A stretch of DNA of 64,000 bases from JAMZMI01 sp963848175 (GTDB taxonomy: Bacteria; Bacteroidota; Bacteroidia; Cytophagales; Cyclobacteriaceae): assembly GCA_963848175.1 (NCBI GenBank), contig CAWKCO010000001.1, positions 62,001 to 126,000 of the forward strand. Direction: 5' to 3'. Each line of letters begins with the position of its first letter. Positions within the stretch are counted from its first letter, which is position 1. Positions 17,676 to 26,908 of this stretch are shown here, in pieces. The position numbers were made by a program, and so were the translations under genes. The notes under the pieces were generated by a model, which was not told where the DNA came from, searched no databases, and saw only the letters and a list, made by a program, of their open reading frames with translations.

Positions 17676-18809
17676 ATGAGTATGAAAAACGGTTTTTTGA
17701 TTTGGTTTGTGGCGATTGGTGCCACTGCACTAATCTCTTGTAATCAGCAGGTTAAAATTTCCAAAGAGGCATTTGGCACGGCTGATGAGAAAGAAGTCTT
17801 TCTTTATAGCATTTCTATAAAAGACGGCCTGGACGCCACAGTGACCAATTACGGCGGCATTATTACCAGCCTCTCAGTAGCTGATAAAAATGGAGTGAAA
17901 GAAGATGTCGTGCTCGGTTACGACAGTCTTTCTGCCTATCAAGCAGATAGCCCATATTTTGGAGCGCTTATCGGACGAGTGGGAAATAGAATTGCAGATG
18001 GAAAATTTTCCCTTGATGGCAAAGAATACAACCTGCCGAAAAATAACAATGGCAATACCCTGCATGGCGGAACGAAAGGCTTTGATAAAGTAGTATGGGA
18101 TGTGGTAGACACCAAAACCACCGACTCCACCGCACAAATAACCCTCAGATATGTAAGTCCGGATGGGGAAGAAGGTTTCCCCGGCACATTGACTAGCTTG
18201 GTGAATTACATCTTTACCAAGGATGCGCTAAAGATCACCTACGAAGCGACTACCGATCAATCTACTGTTGTGAACCTCACACAGCATACCTATTTCAATC
18301 TTTCTGGAAATGTGAAAGAAGACATTCTCAATCACAAACTACAGCTAAATGCTTCGCAGTTTGTAGAAGTTGGTGAATTGCTGATCCCTACTGGTGAGCT
18401 GCCTTTTGTGAATGGAACGCCAATGGATTTCACAAATGCGAAGAAAATAGGCAAGGACATCAATGAAGATGATGCCCAATTAACAAATGGAATGGGCTAT
18501 GATCACTGCTGGGTGCTAGATGGTGGACATACACAAGTGCCGAGAAAAGTAGGCAGCTTGTACCATGCTGGGTCTGGTCGATTTATGGAAATTTTCACGA
18601 CAGAGCCTGCGATCCAGTTTTACTCTGGAAATTTTCTGGATGGTTTTTTGACGGGGAAAGGCGGAAAAGTATACGATTATCGCTATGGTTTGTGTTTAGA
18701 AACGCAACATTTCCCTGATTCACCCAATCAGCCGACATTTCCAAGTATAGTGCTCGATCCAGAACAGACTTATTACTCAGAAACGAAATATCAGTTTTCG
18801 GTGAAGTAA
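17676..18809 (+). CDS. galM: Aldose 1-epimerase (mutarotase), lipoprotein
   Basis: 377 residues with a lipobox near residue 22 (ALISC). The active-site His residues in NTLHGG and TQHTYFNLSG and the catalytic Glu in LCLETQHFPDSPN are present. It interconverts alpha and beta anomers of free aldoses before uptake or phosphorylation; the lipoprotein signal places it in the periplasm or at the surface. It is the last gene of the sugar cluster and is followed by a strong terminator. Confidence 0.92.
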   Translation: MSMKNGFLIWFVAIGATALISCNQQVKISKEAFGTADEKEVFLYSISIKDGLDATVTNYGGIITSLSVADKNGVKEDVVLGYDSLSAYQADSPYFGALIGRVGNRIADGKFSLDGKEYNLPKNNNGNTLHGGTKGFDKVVWDVVDTKTTDSTAQITLRYVSPDGEEGFPGTLTSLVNYIFTKDALKITYEATTDQSTVVNLTQHTYFNLSGNVKEDILNHKLQLNASQFVEVGELLIPTGELPFVNGTPMDFTNAKKIGKDINEDDAQLTNGMGYDHCWVLDGGHTQVPRKVGSLYHAGSGRFMEIFTTEPAIQFYSGNFLDGFLTGKGGKVYDYRYGLCLETQHFPDSPNQPTFPSIVLDPEQTYYSETKYQFSVK

Positions 18810-18868
18810 AGGGTGAAAGGGCGTGCAGAGCGCTCCTTTTCGATACATTTTTAAGATTCTCAATTAAA

Positions 18869-18909
18869 CCACAAGGCCGTCTCAAACTTATTTTGAGACG
18901 GCCTTGTGG
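18869..18909. terminator. Strong bidirectional terminator
   Basis: An 18-bp perfect stem (18869-18886 with 18892-18909) closed by a 5-base loop and flanked by A/T runs on both sides. It lies between the convergent galM and T9SS protein genes and can end both transcripts. Confidence 0.92.
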
Positions 18910-18920
18910 TTTTGTGAGTT

Positions 18921-19880
18921 TCACTTCTTACCCACCTTCACATGTTGGGAGAATGTGCCTGCCTCGTCGGTGAAGACGATAAAGTATACGCCAACGCTAT
19001 ATGGCGTCAGATCCAAGGCTTGATTATAGGTGGCCTTGCGGTAACCTACTTCGTGCTCTTCCAAGAGCACGCCCTGAGCGTTGATCAGCTGTACTTTCAG
19101 GTCATTGAGCCTACGGTAAACCGTATAATCGAAAGATAACAGACCCTCCGTAGGGTTTGGATACAACTTGATGTCCTTGATGTATGGCTTCAGACTGTAG
19201 AGCACTTCGATTTGTTTTACAGTAATTCCGCTTTGTTCTACTACCGCATCTACACTGAAAACTTGGTTTTCCTTATCTCCACCAATCACAAACTCTACCG
19301 CAGCATCAGGATCCATAGGTACCCCCGGAAACTCAATGTTGAGCAGATATTTGCCTTCGGCTACTCCCGTGAAGTTGAAATACCCTTCATCATCAGTCTC
19401 GATGTAATAAGCAATACCGTCTTCTAGCTCGTCCTCTTCTTGATCGGTACGTCCAGTACTCTTGAACTTACGCATAGAGCAGGCTGCCTTACGCACCTTA
19501 CGTCTGGCCTGCGTTCTACTTTCTTCGTCTTTTTCTGCTATATATTCCTGAAACAAAGTCCCCGAAATCTGTGCACCCTTAGTTACTGGTGCTGGAGTAT
19601 AGCTCAGCAAGTCAATATCTACCTTTTCTTTCATTGCATCAAGCAGTAGTGTATCTGCCTTGTTATAGGTCAGCTGGCTGGTGTAGTAGGTCTGAAGGGT
19701 ATTCTTATAAACTTCTTTTTCTCTATCGGGTTTGGCGACTACCACAAATGAGCCTAAGACGATATCTTTTAATTCATAGTCTCCTGCGCTATTCGTCTTT
19801 GTACTGTCTTCTTTCACAAAGGATCCCTCTGGAGTTTGGCGCCATACAAATACTTCTGCATCGTTCACTACTGAGTTCAT
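18921..19880 (-). CDS. C-terminal part of broken T9SS surface protein (regulatory-like domain + sorting domain)
   Basis: 319 residues with no signal peptide. It contains a carboxypeptidase-regulatory-like beta-sandwich (SAGDYELKDIVLGSFVVVAKP, GYFNFTGVAEGKYLLNIEFPG) and ends in a type A T9SS sorting domain (LYPNPTEGLLSFDY... GVYFIVFTDEAG). It is almost identical to the end of the intact 1029-residue protein at 23790-26879. Relative to that copy two single bases are inserted near 19875 and 19885, so this segment is cut off from the upstream part. Its ATG overlaps the upstream stop as TAATG, which could allow coupled re-initiation, but the product would lack an export signal. Confidence 0.8.
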   Translation of the reverse strand: MNSVVNDAEVFVWRQTPEGSFVKEDSTKTNSAGDYELKDIVLGSFVVVAKPDREKEVYKNTLQTYYTSQLTYNKADTLLLDAMKEKVDIDLLSYTPAPVTKGAQISGTLFQEYIAEKDEESRTQARRKVRKAACSMRKFKSTGRTDQEEDELEDGIAYYIETDDEGYFNFTGVAEGKYLLNIEFPGVPMDPDAAVEFVIGGDKENQVFSVDAVVEQSGITVKQIEVLYSLKPYIKDIKLYPNPTEGLLSFDYTVYRRLNDLKVQLINAQGVLLEEHEVGYRKATYNQALDLTPYSVGVYFIVFTDEAGTFSQHVKVGKK

Positions 19881-20100
19881 TAAACACTCACAGTGCCATA
19901 GAAGTCTGTCTGTGCCATGATGTTGCGGTTGCGACTCTCGATGGTCAGGTTAGGAAGCGCTGGGTTCGTAACTGACACACGGTATGTTCCCTGACTATTG
20001 ATATCAATATTCTCCAAAGTATACATTCTGCTCGTAGCGCCTACAACGGTGTCTACTTCATTATTGAAGGACTGACCTGGCTTCAGCTTACCAAATCTCC
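18957..20100 (-). repeat. Near-identical 1.1-kb tail, copy 1
   Basis: This stretch and 23824-24966 are the same sequence apart from about a dozen substitutions and two 1-base insertions that I could find by eye; similarity then fades over the next 100 bases. It encodes the shared Ig-like, regulatory-like and T9SS sorting domains of two neighbouring surface proteins. It is a direct repeat about 4.9 kb apart. Confidence 0.88.
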
Positions 20101-21295
20101 ATTGGTATTGAGAGCCTACTCCCATGTCCTCTATGCTGAGCAGATAGTTGGTGCCCGCATCTAAGGTATCATTTACTGTTTGTCCAAAGCGCTTTTGATC
20201 GTTATAGACGAACCCTGGTACATCTTTATTTGGAAGCAGGTCTTTGAAGGTGAATCGATTGAGTGTAAGGTTCAAAGTAATAATACTCTTTACACTGCTC
20301 ATATTTGGGAAGCTTGTAAGTTCATTGCCTGCCAGATTTATGACTTCAATACCAGTAAGATTTTTGAGCGCTTCAGGTACAGCACCTCTCAGATTATTTT
20401 CTGGTAGCTCTATCTGAGTGACACGTCCCTCAGCCACGGTGACTCCAAACCAAGTCGATAATTCGCTTGTGAGCCAATTTGATTTATTTATCCAATTAGT
20501 TCCACTAGTAGCAGTATAGAGTGCAGCAAGCGCGAGACTGTCACGTTCTAGCAAGGCTTCTCCTGTAAGCAACTCATCGCCAGTGATGATCCAATTATAA
20601 GTATCTGTTAAAATGTCTCGTCCTTCCTGACCTATGCTAGAATAGGTCATACCATCGGCTTGAAATGTCAAGTCAGACTGCACTTCCTGAGAGGACCATC
20701 CATTGAGCGTAGCATCATAGCTCTCAACAGATAATCCTGAGTTGTCCAACATTCGAGTAAGGTTCAATCCACTGACATTGGTCACATTAAAAGAACCCAG
20801 GCTTTGATCAAAGGAGGTAGCACCTTCAAACATTCTAAAGAAAACAGCACATGACGAGGTATTCCATGAGTCCAGAGACTGATTGAATGAGGTGGCATTT
20901 TGAAACATAAAACGCATCTCCTCTACATTGCTGACATCCCATGAGCCTATTGGCTGATCAAATTGTGCTGCTCCATTGAAGGTGCCGTTCATGAAAATCA
21001 CTGAAGAAACGTTCCATCCACTGATATCCTGATTGAAGTTTTCCGCACCATTAAACATAGACGAAATGGCTATAGCGGAGGACATGTCCCATAGAGAAAT
21101 ATCTTGATTAAAGCTGATTGCGGATACAAACATGGCATTAAATTGAGTTACCCCACTAACGTCCCATGAGCCAATGGCTCCATTGAAAAGAGTTGCTCCT
21201 GAAAACATGAACGTCATATCCGTAACCATGGAAAGATTAGGAGCATCAGTAGCATTATAAGTTAAGTTTGCACATCCATCAAATGCTTTTTCCAT
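19880..21295 (-). CDS. Middle part of broken T9SS surface protein (DUF285 + LRR + Ig-like)
   Basis: 471 residues. The first half consists of DUF285/BspA-type repeats (MFSGATLFNGAIGSWDVSGV, MFQNATSFNQSLDSWNTSS and others). A leucine-rich-repeat-like unit follows (ERDSLALAALYTATSGTNW... LPENNLRGAVPEAL), then an Ig-like segment shared with the intact paralogue. In the same frame upstream of the ATG at 21295 the sequence continues as ...NKIQTIEQWGDIVWTS, the usual start of DUF285 domains. So the true N-terminal extension joins the next gene through a single inserted base near 21386. Not a free-standing gene in origin. Confidence 0.78.
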   Translation of the reverse strand: MEKAFDGCANLTYNATDAPNLSMVTDMTFMFSGATLFNGAIGSWDVSGVTQFNAMFVSAISFNQDISLWDMSSAIAISSMFNGAENFNQDISGWNVSSVIFMNGTFNGAAQFDQPIGSWDVSNVEEMRFMFQNATSFNQSLDSWNTSSCAVFFRMFEGATSFDQSLGSFNVTNVSGLNLTRMLDNSGLSVESYDATLNGWSSQEVQSDLTFQADGMTYSSIGQEGRDILTDTYNWIITGDELLTGEALLERDSLALAALYTATSGTNWINKSNWLTSELSTWFGVTVAEGRVTQIELPENNLRGAVPEALKNLTGIEVINLAGNELTSFPNMSSVKSIITLNLTLNRFTFKDLLPNKDVPGFVYNDQKRFGQTVNDTLDAGTNYLLSIEDMGVGSQYQWRFGKLKPGQSFNNEVDTVVGATSRMYTLENIDINSQGTYRVSVTNPALPNLTIESRNRNIMAQTDFYGTVSV

Positions 21296-21359
21296 TGACG
21301 TCCAAACGATATCACCCCATTGCTCTATGGTTTGGATTTTATTCTTCTCGCTACCATTA

Positions 21360-22868
21360 TTATGGAAGATTCTCGGAAAATCTCCGACTTATTTCAACGC
21401 GATAGGTTGCTCCGATGGTTAAACCAGTCACTGTTGCATTGCCGCTCTGGTTCGAGAGGCTGAAGGTGTTTGATGGATCGGATTGGTTCACTACCAATAG
21501 ATCGTAATCGTAAACTCCACTAGTAGTAGGAATCGTAATTTGACCATCCGAAGTTATCCATGTAGTGATGAAAGGCCTTCCTTGAAACTCATATGCTCCC
21601 ATGTCCACAGCTCCATTATAATTTCTCGTATTTCCCAAGATATCCGTGACAGTTGCAGTTACTACACCGGCATCTATAGCTGGTGAGTTGACAGACAATC
21701 TTAAGCCATCATCTATTGTACCTAAAATATCATCTAGCCCATCTGGATCAATTGCATTTGTAAATAGCGGATCTAAATCGAGGTTGTTACCACCATCAGT
21801 ACCAAAGACGGGATTCCAAGAAGTACTTCCACCACTTTCCCCTATTATACTAGAGGAAATCGAAGGCGTACTAATGTTGTTTGAAATATTATTTTCACTT
21901 CCTGCTGTATTTCCCGAAATAATACTATTAGATATCGTTATCACAGCAGGAGCGTCAAAAGCGCTAAAGCCATTATACATACCGCCTCCTGTACCCTCCG
22001 CCGTATTTGAAGAAATCGTACAATTTATAAGTTGGGGAGAGGATTCACTATTATATATTGCACCACCATCGGATGTTGCACTATTGTTTGCAAAAGAACA
22101 ATTGGTAAAAGTGGCCGTTGATAGCGTTTGATAATTATACATGCCTCCACCCTCAGTTGCGGTATTCGACAAGAAAGTACAATTGACGAGAATCGGAGAT
22201 GATAAAACAAAATTTTCCATACCACCACCACTATTGTCAGTACTGTTAGATATGAAAGAGCAATTTGTAAGAGTAGGAGAGGATTCTCTATTATACATAC
22301 CTCCTCCGCCACCTGTAGCAAAATTGTTCTCAAAAATGCAGTTAGTGATTTGTGGGGATGATTTATAATTATACATACCACCTCCATTTCTTGCCAGATA
22401 CGTATTACCACTAAAGATAATTGCGCCCGTTAATAGATTATTGGCATTTCCCTGCCTAAAAGTGAATCCATCTATGATAGAGGAGCTTGACAGGTTTGCA
22501 GTAATCATTACGTGATAGGAATTATTGGATCCACTTAACCTTGTTAGATTCTTACGCGGGTCACGCTGGCTTAGCACTGTTTCTGTCCCATTAAAACCTC
22601 CATAAATTTGTTTATTTACAAAACCGATATAAAAAGTCCGTTTCTTGCTATCAGGTTGACCTTCCGGTTCTCTACTCGGGGTGTAAGTACCTTTAGCTAC
22701 CCAGATCTCACTGAAACTAAATTCGTCAAAAGCATCCTGTAGGTCGGTATAAGCGTTTATCCAAGAAGTGCCATTGTTAAGGCCCGTGGCAGAAGATCTA
22801 ACATATATGCGTTGCGAAAAACTCGTTTGTGCCAAACTTAAAAAGAATACCAGTATTACGGTCTTCAT
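21360..22868 (-). CDS. N-terminal part of broken T9SS surface protein (right-handed beta-helix)
   Basis: Start set at ATG 22868 because a clean signal peptide follows (MKTVILVFFLSLAQTSFS); an in-frame ATG at 22976 would add 36 residues. The body is a pectate-lyase/Pmp-like parallel beta-helix with repeats such as GGGMYN..SSP.ITNCIF and ends with the phrase LSVNSPAIDAG...DMGAYEF typical of choice-of-anchor surface proteins, then an Ig/fibronectin-like region. The frame stops just where a VEISGDFPRIF-type DUF285 lead should start; removing one base near 21386 restores it. The ancestral protein would span 18921-22868. Confidence 0.8.
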   Translation of the reverse strand: MKTVILVFFLSLAQTSFSQRIYVRSSATGLNNGTSWINAYTDLQDAFDEFSFSEIWVAKGTYTPSREPEGQPDSKKRTFYIGFVNKQIYGGFNGTETVLSQRDPRKNLTRLSGSNNSYHVMITANLSSSSIIDGFTFRQGNANNLLTGAIIFSGNTYLARNGGGMYNYKSSPQITNCIFENNFATGGGGGMYNRESSPTLTNCSFISNSTDNSGGGMENFVLSSPILVNCTFLSNTATEGGGMYNYQTLSTATFTNCSFANNSATSDGGAIYNSESSPQLINCTISSNTAEGTGGGMYNGFSAFDAPAVITISNSIISGNTAGSENNISNNISTPSISSSIIGESGGSTSWNPVFGTDGGNNLDLDPLFTNAIDPDGLDDILGTIDDGLRLSVNSPAIDAGVVTATVTDILGNTRNYNGAVDMGAYEFQGRPFITTWITSDGQITIPTTSGVYDYDLLVVNQSDPSNTFSLSNQSGNATVTGLTIGATYRVEISRRFSENLP

Positions 22869-22976
22869 AAGCAAGTGCCTTTGATAAGACGAAAATTTCC
22901 TAAGTAGGAGTTGGATAGTTTGGTTGAATTTCATAGCTGTCGGTTTTGTTTTTTGAATGTCATTGGTTTCACTCAA

Positions 22977-23704
22977 ATATTGATCGAGCGAATCAAGACT
23001 TTTTTAACCTTGTACATTAGACCAATCAGGGCTGGTAATTTTGAAATGATTATTGCATAGGAATACAAAAAAAAACTATTCACGTAATAATCCACTGTGA
23101 CATAGTTAATGAACGCTATTCCCCCTTTAAAAAACCAGATAATTGTTTTAGGAATTTATAAGACTTTGATTTTCTCTCGATTATGTAAGTGATCAAAAGT
23201 ATAGTCCTGTCTAAAGGATAAGCAATTTGTCCAATGCAATATTACGAAATTATGAGTTTAATGGTCTAAAGAATCTTCTACCAGAAATAATTTATAGCGT
23301 CCCATTTAATGATGGCACGAACATTAACAATGAACTTTTCTTATTATCAGGCAACTAAAAAACGCTCTACACAAAAGATTGCCACACGAGTAACCATAAC
23401 CTCTATGTAATTTCTTATGCTTTGATGAAAGAACAAAAAAAACATAACCTTAATCCAAAACATAACATAGTGTTTCAAATAAGATAATACAGCACCGATA
23501 AACTTAGCTATATCTCTACGATTGATGTATTGGGAGTTAAAAAAAGCAATTAGTGCCGTATCACGATATCTTCATAGGTTATGGCGTTATTTTTTTTAAT
23601 TTCTTTCGACAGAATCTTAGCAAAATTTGTCTTAAGAACCTGAGTAGTTAAAAAAACATTAGTCACTCAATCTCAGAAGCGCTGATTAAGGAGAATGTAA
23701 GATA
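22977..23704. other. Long AT-rich intergenic region
   Basis: About 730 bases between two surface-protein genes of the same orientation. It is rich in A/T runs and shows no open frame with a recognisable product. It presumably carries the promoter of the beta-helix gene. No RNA gene or mobile element end could be identified. Confidence 0.5.
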
Positions 23705-23737
23705 AAACCCCTATACAGTATTACCGAATGGGGGTTT
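23705..23737. terminator. Hairpin terminator after the 1029-residue protein gene
   Basis: Arms AAACCCC (23705-23711) and GGGGTTT (23731-23737) separated by 19 bases, with T runs on both strands. It lies 50 bases downstream of the minus-strand gene end. Confidence 0.6.
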
Positions 23738-23789
23738 GTTTTTACTGGACAATCGCAGCGATTTGCGGTGAGCGCTGAGTGTGTTGCTT

Positions 23790-26700
23790 CTACTTTCTAC
23801 TCACTTTAATATGCTGAGCAAAGCTGCCTGCCTCGTCGGTGAAGACGATAAAGTATACGCCAACGCTATATGGCGTCAGGTCTAAGGCTTGATTATAGGT
23901 GGCCTTGCGGTAACCTACTTCGTGCTCTTCCAAGAGCACGCCCTGAGCGTTGATCAGCTGTACTTTCAGGTCATTGAGCCTACGGTAAACCGTATAATCG
24001 AAAGATAACAGACCCTCAGTAGGGTTTGGATACAACTTGATGTCCTTGATGTATGGCTTCAGACTGTAGAGCACTTCGTTTTGTTTTACAGTAATTCCGC
24101 TTTGTTCTACTACCGCATCTACACTGAAAACTTGGTTTTCCTTATCTCCACCAATCACAAACTCTACCGCTGCATCAGGATCCATAGGTACCCCCGGAAA
24201 CTCAATGTTGAGCAGATATTTGCCTTCGGCTACTCCCGTGAAGTTGAAATACCCTTCATCATCAGTCTCGATGTAATAAGCAATACCGTCTTCTAGCTCG
24301 TCTTCTTCTTGATCGGTACGTCCAGTACTCTTGAACTTACGCATAGAGCAGGCTGCCTTACGCACCTTACGTCTGGCCTGCGTTCTACTTTCTTCGTCTT
24401 TTTCTGCTATATATTCCTGAAACAAAGTCCCCGAAATCTGTGCACCCTTAGTTACTGGTGCTGGAGTATAGCTCAGCAAGTCAATATCTACCTTTTCTTT
24501 CATTGCATCAAGCAGTAGTGTATCTGCCTTATTATAGGTCAGCTGGCTGGTGTAGTAGGTCTGAAGGGTATTCTTATAAACTTCTTTTTCTCTATCGGGT
24601 TTGGCGACTACCACAAATGAGCCTAAGACGATATCTTTTAATTCATAGTCTCCTGCGCTATTCGTCTTTGTACTGTCTTCTTTCACAAAGGATCCCTCTG
24701 GAGTTTGGCGCCATACAAATACTTCTGCATCGTTCACTACTGATTCATTAAAACTCACAGTGCCAGAGAAGTCTGTCTGTGCCATGATGTTGCGGTTGCG
24801 GCTCTCGATGGTCAGGTTAGGAAGCGCTGGGTTCGTAACTGACACACGGTATGTTCCCTGGCTATTGATATCAATATTCTCCAAAGTATACATTCTGCTC
24901 GTAGCGCCTACAACAGTGTCTACTTCATTATTGAAGGACTGACCTGGCTTCAGCTTGCCAAATCTCCATTGATACTGAGAGCCTGCTCCCAGATCTTCTA
25001 TGCTGAGCAAATAGTTAGTGCCTGCGTCTATGGTGTCATACAAGGTCTGGCCAAAGCGTTTTTGCTTGGCGTAGCTCAGGCCTGATACATCTTTATTTGG
25101 AAGCAGGTCTCTGAACACGAGTCTGTTCTCTGACACATCAAGTGCTGTCAGTGGAAGAGAACTTACATCTGGGAAAGAGCGTAAGTTATTCTTAGATAGG
25201 TCTATTGTTTTTACGCTCGCCAAATCTGCTAGTGATACTGGCACATTTCCATCCAGCCCATTAGCTGGTAGTGAGAGGCCTGTCACTCTATTGTTTGTTA
25301 CTGTGACTCCAAACCAACTATTACTCACTGTGGCTGTATTCCAACCTGTATTATTGATCCATTGTGAGCCTTTGGTGGCATTGAATAGCTCTATAAGTGC
25401 CAATCTATCACTTTCAAGTGAGGATAATTTCACCTTGATTGGTAGGGTAGTAAGGGTAAGGCCGGGCACTGTGCTATTGGTCACTTCTGCGTAGTAGAAT
25501 CCTTCATCAGAAAGGCCAACAACATCAAGCACAATAGTGGACGTGCTCCCAGCCACAGATGTAACCGTTCCTGCATTGTCTTTCTTAAACCATTTGTAGG
25601 TATTGGCTGATCCTGTCACTGTTCTATCAAGTGTATAGCTTTCTCCTTGCTCATAGAGTACGGAAACTTTCTTGAGCACACTGTCCTGTGGCGAATAAGT
25701 CAAGCCAGATATCTCGAGATTCGTTTCCAGAGATGAAAAGCCTAGCTGGTTGTTTACTAGGTTTAGGGAGGTCAACTTGCTTAGTGCGTTCAAATCCCCA
25801 ACACTGTTCAAATTGTTTTTACTCAAATCTAAATTTGTCAGCTCTTCTAAACCTGTAGTGATCGTTGGAAATGCGCCTGTAAGATTGTTTGTAGCAATTT
25901 CTACGGCTGTTACTCGCTTATCTACAACCGTCACACCAGCCCAGGCAGCCAAATTTTGACTTTTCCAACCGGAGTTATTGATCCACATGTCACCGTCTGT
26001 CGCATCATATATAGATGTAAGTGCCGCTATGTCATTGTCTTGAAGCTGCTCGTCAAAGAATTTAGCCAAGGTTACTTTTCCTGCAGGAACCACATCACCA
26101 CTTGTAACCAAACCGCTAGCCAAATCTCCAGATCTAGAAACAGCCCCAGATCCAAGATAAGTATTTTCCAATGGAGCATAAGCGACTACAACATCTGAAA
26201 AGACCTCAGCGGCATCTTCATCGATAGCTGGAATTTCCATAACCGCTCCTGAGTAACCACTCTCATTCGTCACTTCCCAATAGCGCTTGGTGGAGGTTTT
26301 AAGGATGCCCTCTCCTGCTAAACCGTTTGGATTTTCTTCTTTCAATTCAATACTAACTTTAGGAGTGCCTGGAACACTTTTCAGCGTGACGGGCGCATAA
26401 ACTGACGCTGTACCAATCGGAAAAAACAAATCTCCATTTCCCTCTAGGGTTAGTTTACCGATGATGTAATTGGAAGAAGTTGCATTGGCGATTGAACCAG
26501 AGACGGTGAGCGATTGGCTATTCACATCCAACTTACCGTTTGTCAGATCCAAAGTCTCAACATTGAGGCTCGATTCCAAAGTCTTAATGCCCCCACCCTG
26601 TAAGGTTAAGTTGGTAATGGTTTTATCGGTAGCATTCAGGTTTTGATTTGTTCCCATGAGTATGACCGATCCAGCGCCTGAGTAGGCTCCACTCATGGTT

Positions 26701-26879
26701 ACGTCTCCACTTGATCGAAGCGTTCCAGCATTTACCAAATCCCCAGTTGTATTGAAATCAAAAACAGTAACGATCGTATTGGTTGATATGCCAATAGACA
26801 GCCCTGTATTAGTGACTTGGGCGTTTGCATAGAAATATCCATGCGCTAAAAGAGCAATAAATACAATGATATTTTTCAT
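23790..26879 (-). CDS. T9SS-exported LRR surface protein, intact
   Basis: 1029 residues. A signal peptide covers about 1-20. An N-terminal beta-rich region (LVNAGTLRSSGDVTMSG...) resembles a T9SS-associated autotransporter-like domain. Two leucine-rich-repeat-like units follow (near 285-390 and 490-590: IYDATDGDMWINNSGW... and LFNATKGSQWINNTGW...), separated by an Ig-like stretch. Then come the Ig-like, regulatory-like and type A sorting domains shared with the broken neighbour (KLYPNPTEGLLSFDY). It is predicted to be exported by the Sec and T9SS routes and attached to the cell surface, perhaps for adhesion. The upstream gene lies only 29 bases away on the same strand. Confidence 0.88.
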   Translation of the reverse strand: MKNIIVFIALLAHGYFYANAQVTNTGLSIGISTNTIVTVFDFNTTGDLVNAGTLRSSGDVTMSGAYSGAGSVILMGTNQNLNATDKTITNLTLQGGGIKTLESSLNVETLDLTNGKLDVNSQSLTVSGSIANATSSNYIIGKLTLEGNGDLFFPIGTASVYAPVTLKSVPGTPKVSIELKEENPNGLAGEGILKTSTKRYWEVTNESGYSGAVMEIPAIDEDAAEVFSDVVVAYAPLENTYLGSGAVSRSGDLASGLVTSGDVVPAGKVTLAKFFDEQLQDNDIAALTSIYDATDGDMWINNSGWKSQNLAAWAGVTVVDKRVTAVEIATNNLTGAFPTITTGLEELTNLDLSKNNLNSVGDLNALSKLTSLNLVNNQLGFSSLETNLEISGLTYSPQDSVLKKVSVLYEQGESYTLDRTVTGSANTYKWFKKDNAGTVTSVAGSTSTIVLDVVGLSDEGFYYAEVTNSTVPGLTLTTLPIKVKLSSLESDRLALIELFNATKGSQWINNTGWNTATVSNSWFGVTVTNNRVTGLSLPANGLDGNVPVSLADLASVKTIDLSKNNLRSFPDVSSLPLTALDVSENRLVFRDLLPNKDVSGLSYAKQKRFGQTLYDTIDAGTNYLLSIEDLGAGSQYQWRFGKLKPGQSFNNEVDTVVGATSRMYTLENIDINSQGTYRVSVTNPALPNLTIESRNRNIMAQTDFSGTVSFNESVVNDAEVFVWRQTPEGSFVKEDSTKTNSAGDYELKDIVLGSFVVVAKPDREKEVYKNTLQTYYTSQLTYNKADTLLLDAMKEKVDIDLLSYTPAPVTKGAQISGTLFQEYIAEKDEESRTQARRKVRKAACSMRKFKSTGRTDQEEDELEDGIAYYIETDDEGYFNFTGVAEGKYLLNIEFPGVPMDPDAAVEFVIGGDKENQVFSVDAVVEQSGITVKQNEVLYSLKPYIKDIKLYPNPTEGLLSFDYTVYRRLNDLKVQLINAQGVLLEEHEVGYRKATYNQALDLTPYSVGVYFIVFTDEAGSFAQHIKVSRK
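23824..24966 (-). repeat. Near-identical 1.1-kb tail, copy 2
   Basis: Partner of 18957-20100. This copy keeps an open reading frame throughout, which allows the two insertions in copy 1 to be located. Confidence 0.88.
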
Positions 26880-26908
26880 AGCGATGTATAACGTTTAGTC
26901 AAGTTGAA

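Noticed and set aside
24081..24942. Open frames on the plus strand that recur almost unchanged at 19212-19975
   Set aside because: They are shadows of the duplicated T9SS tail on the other strand; the duplication explains their similarity.
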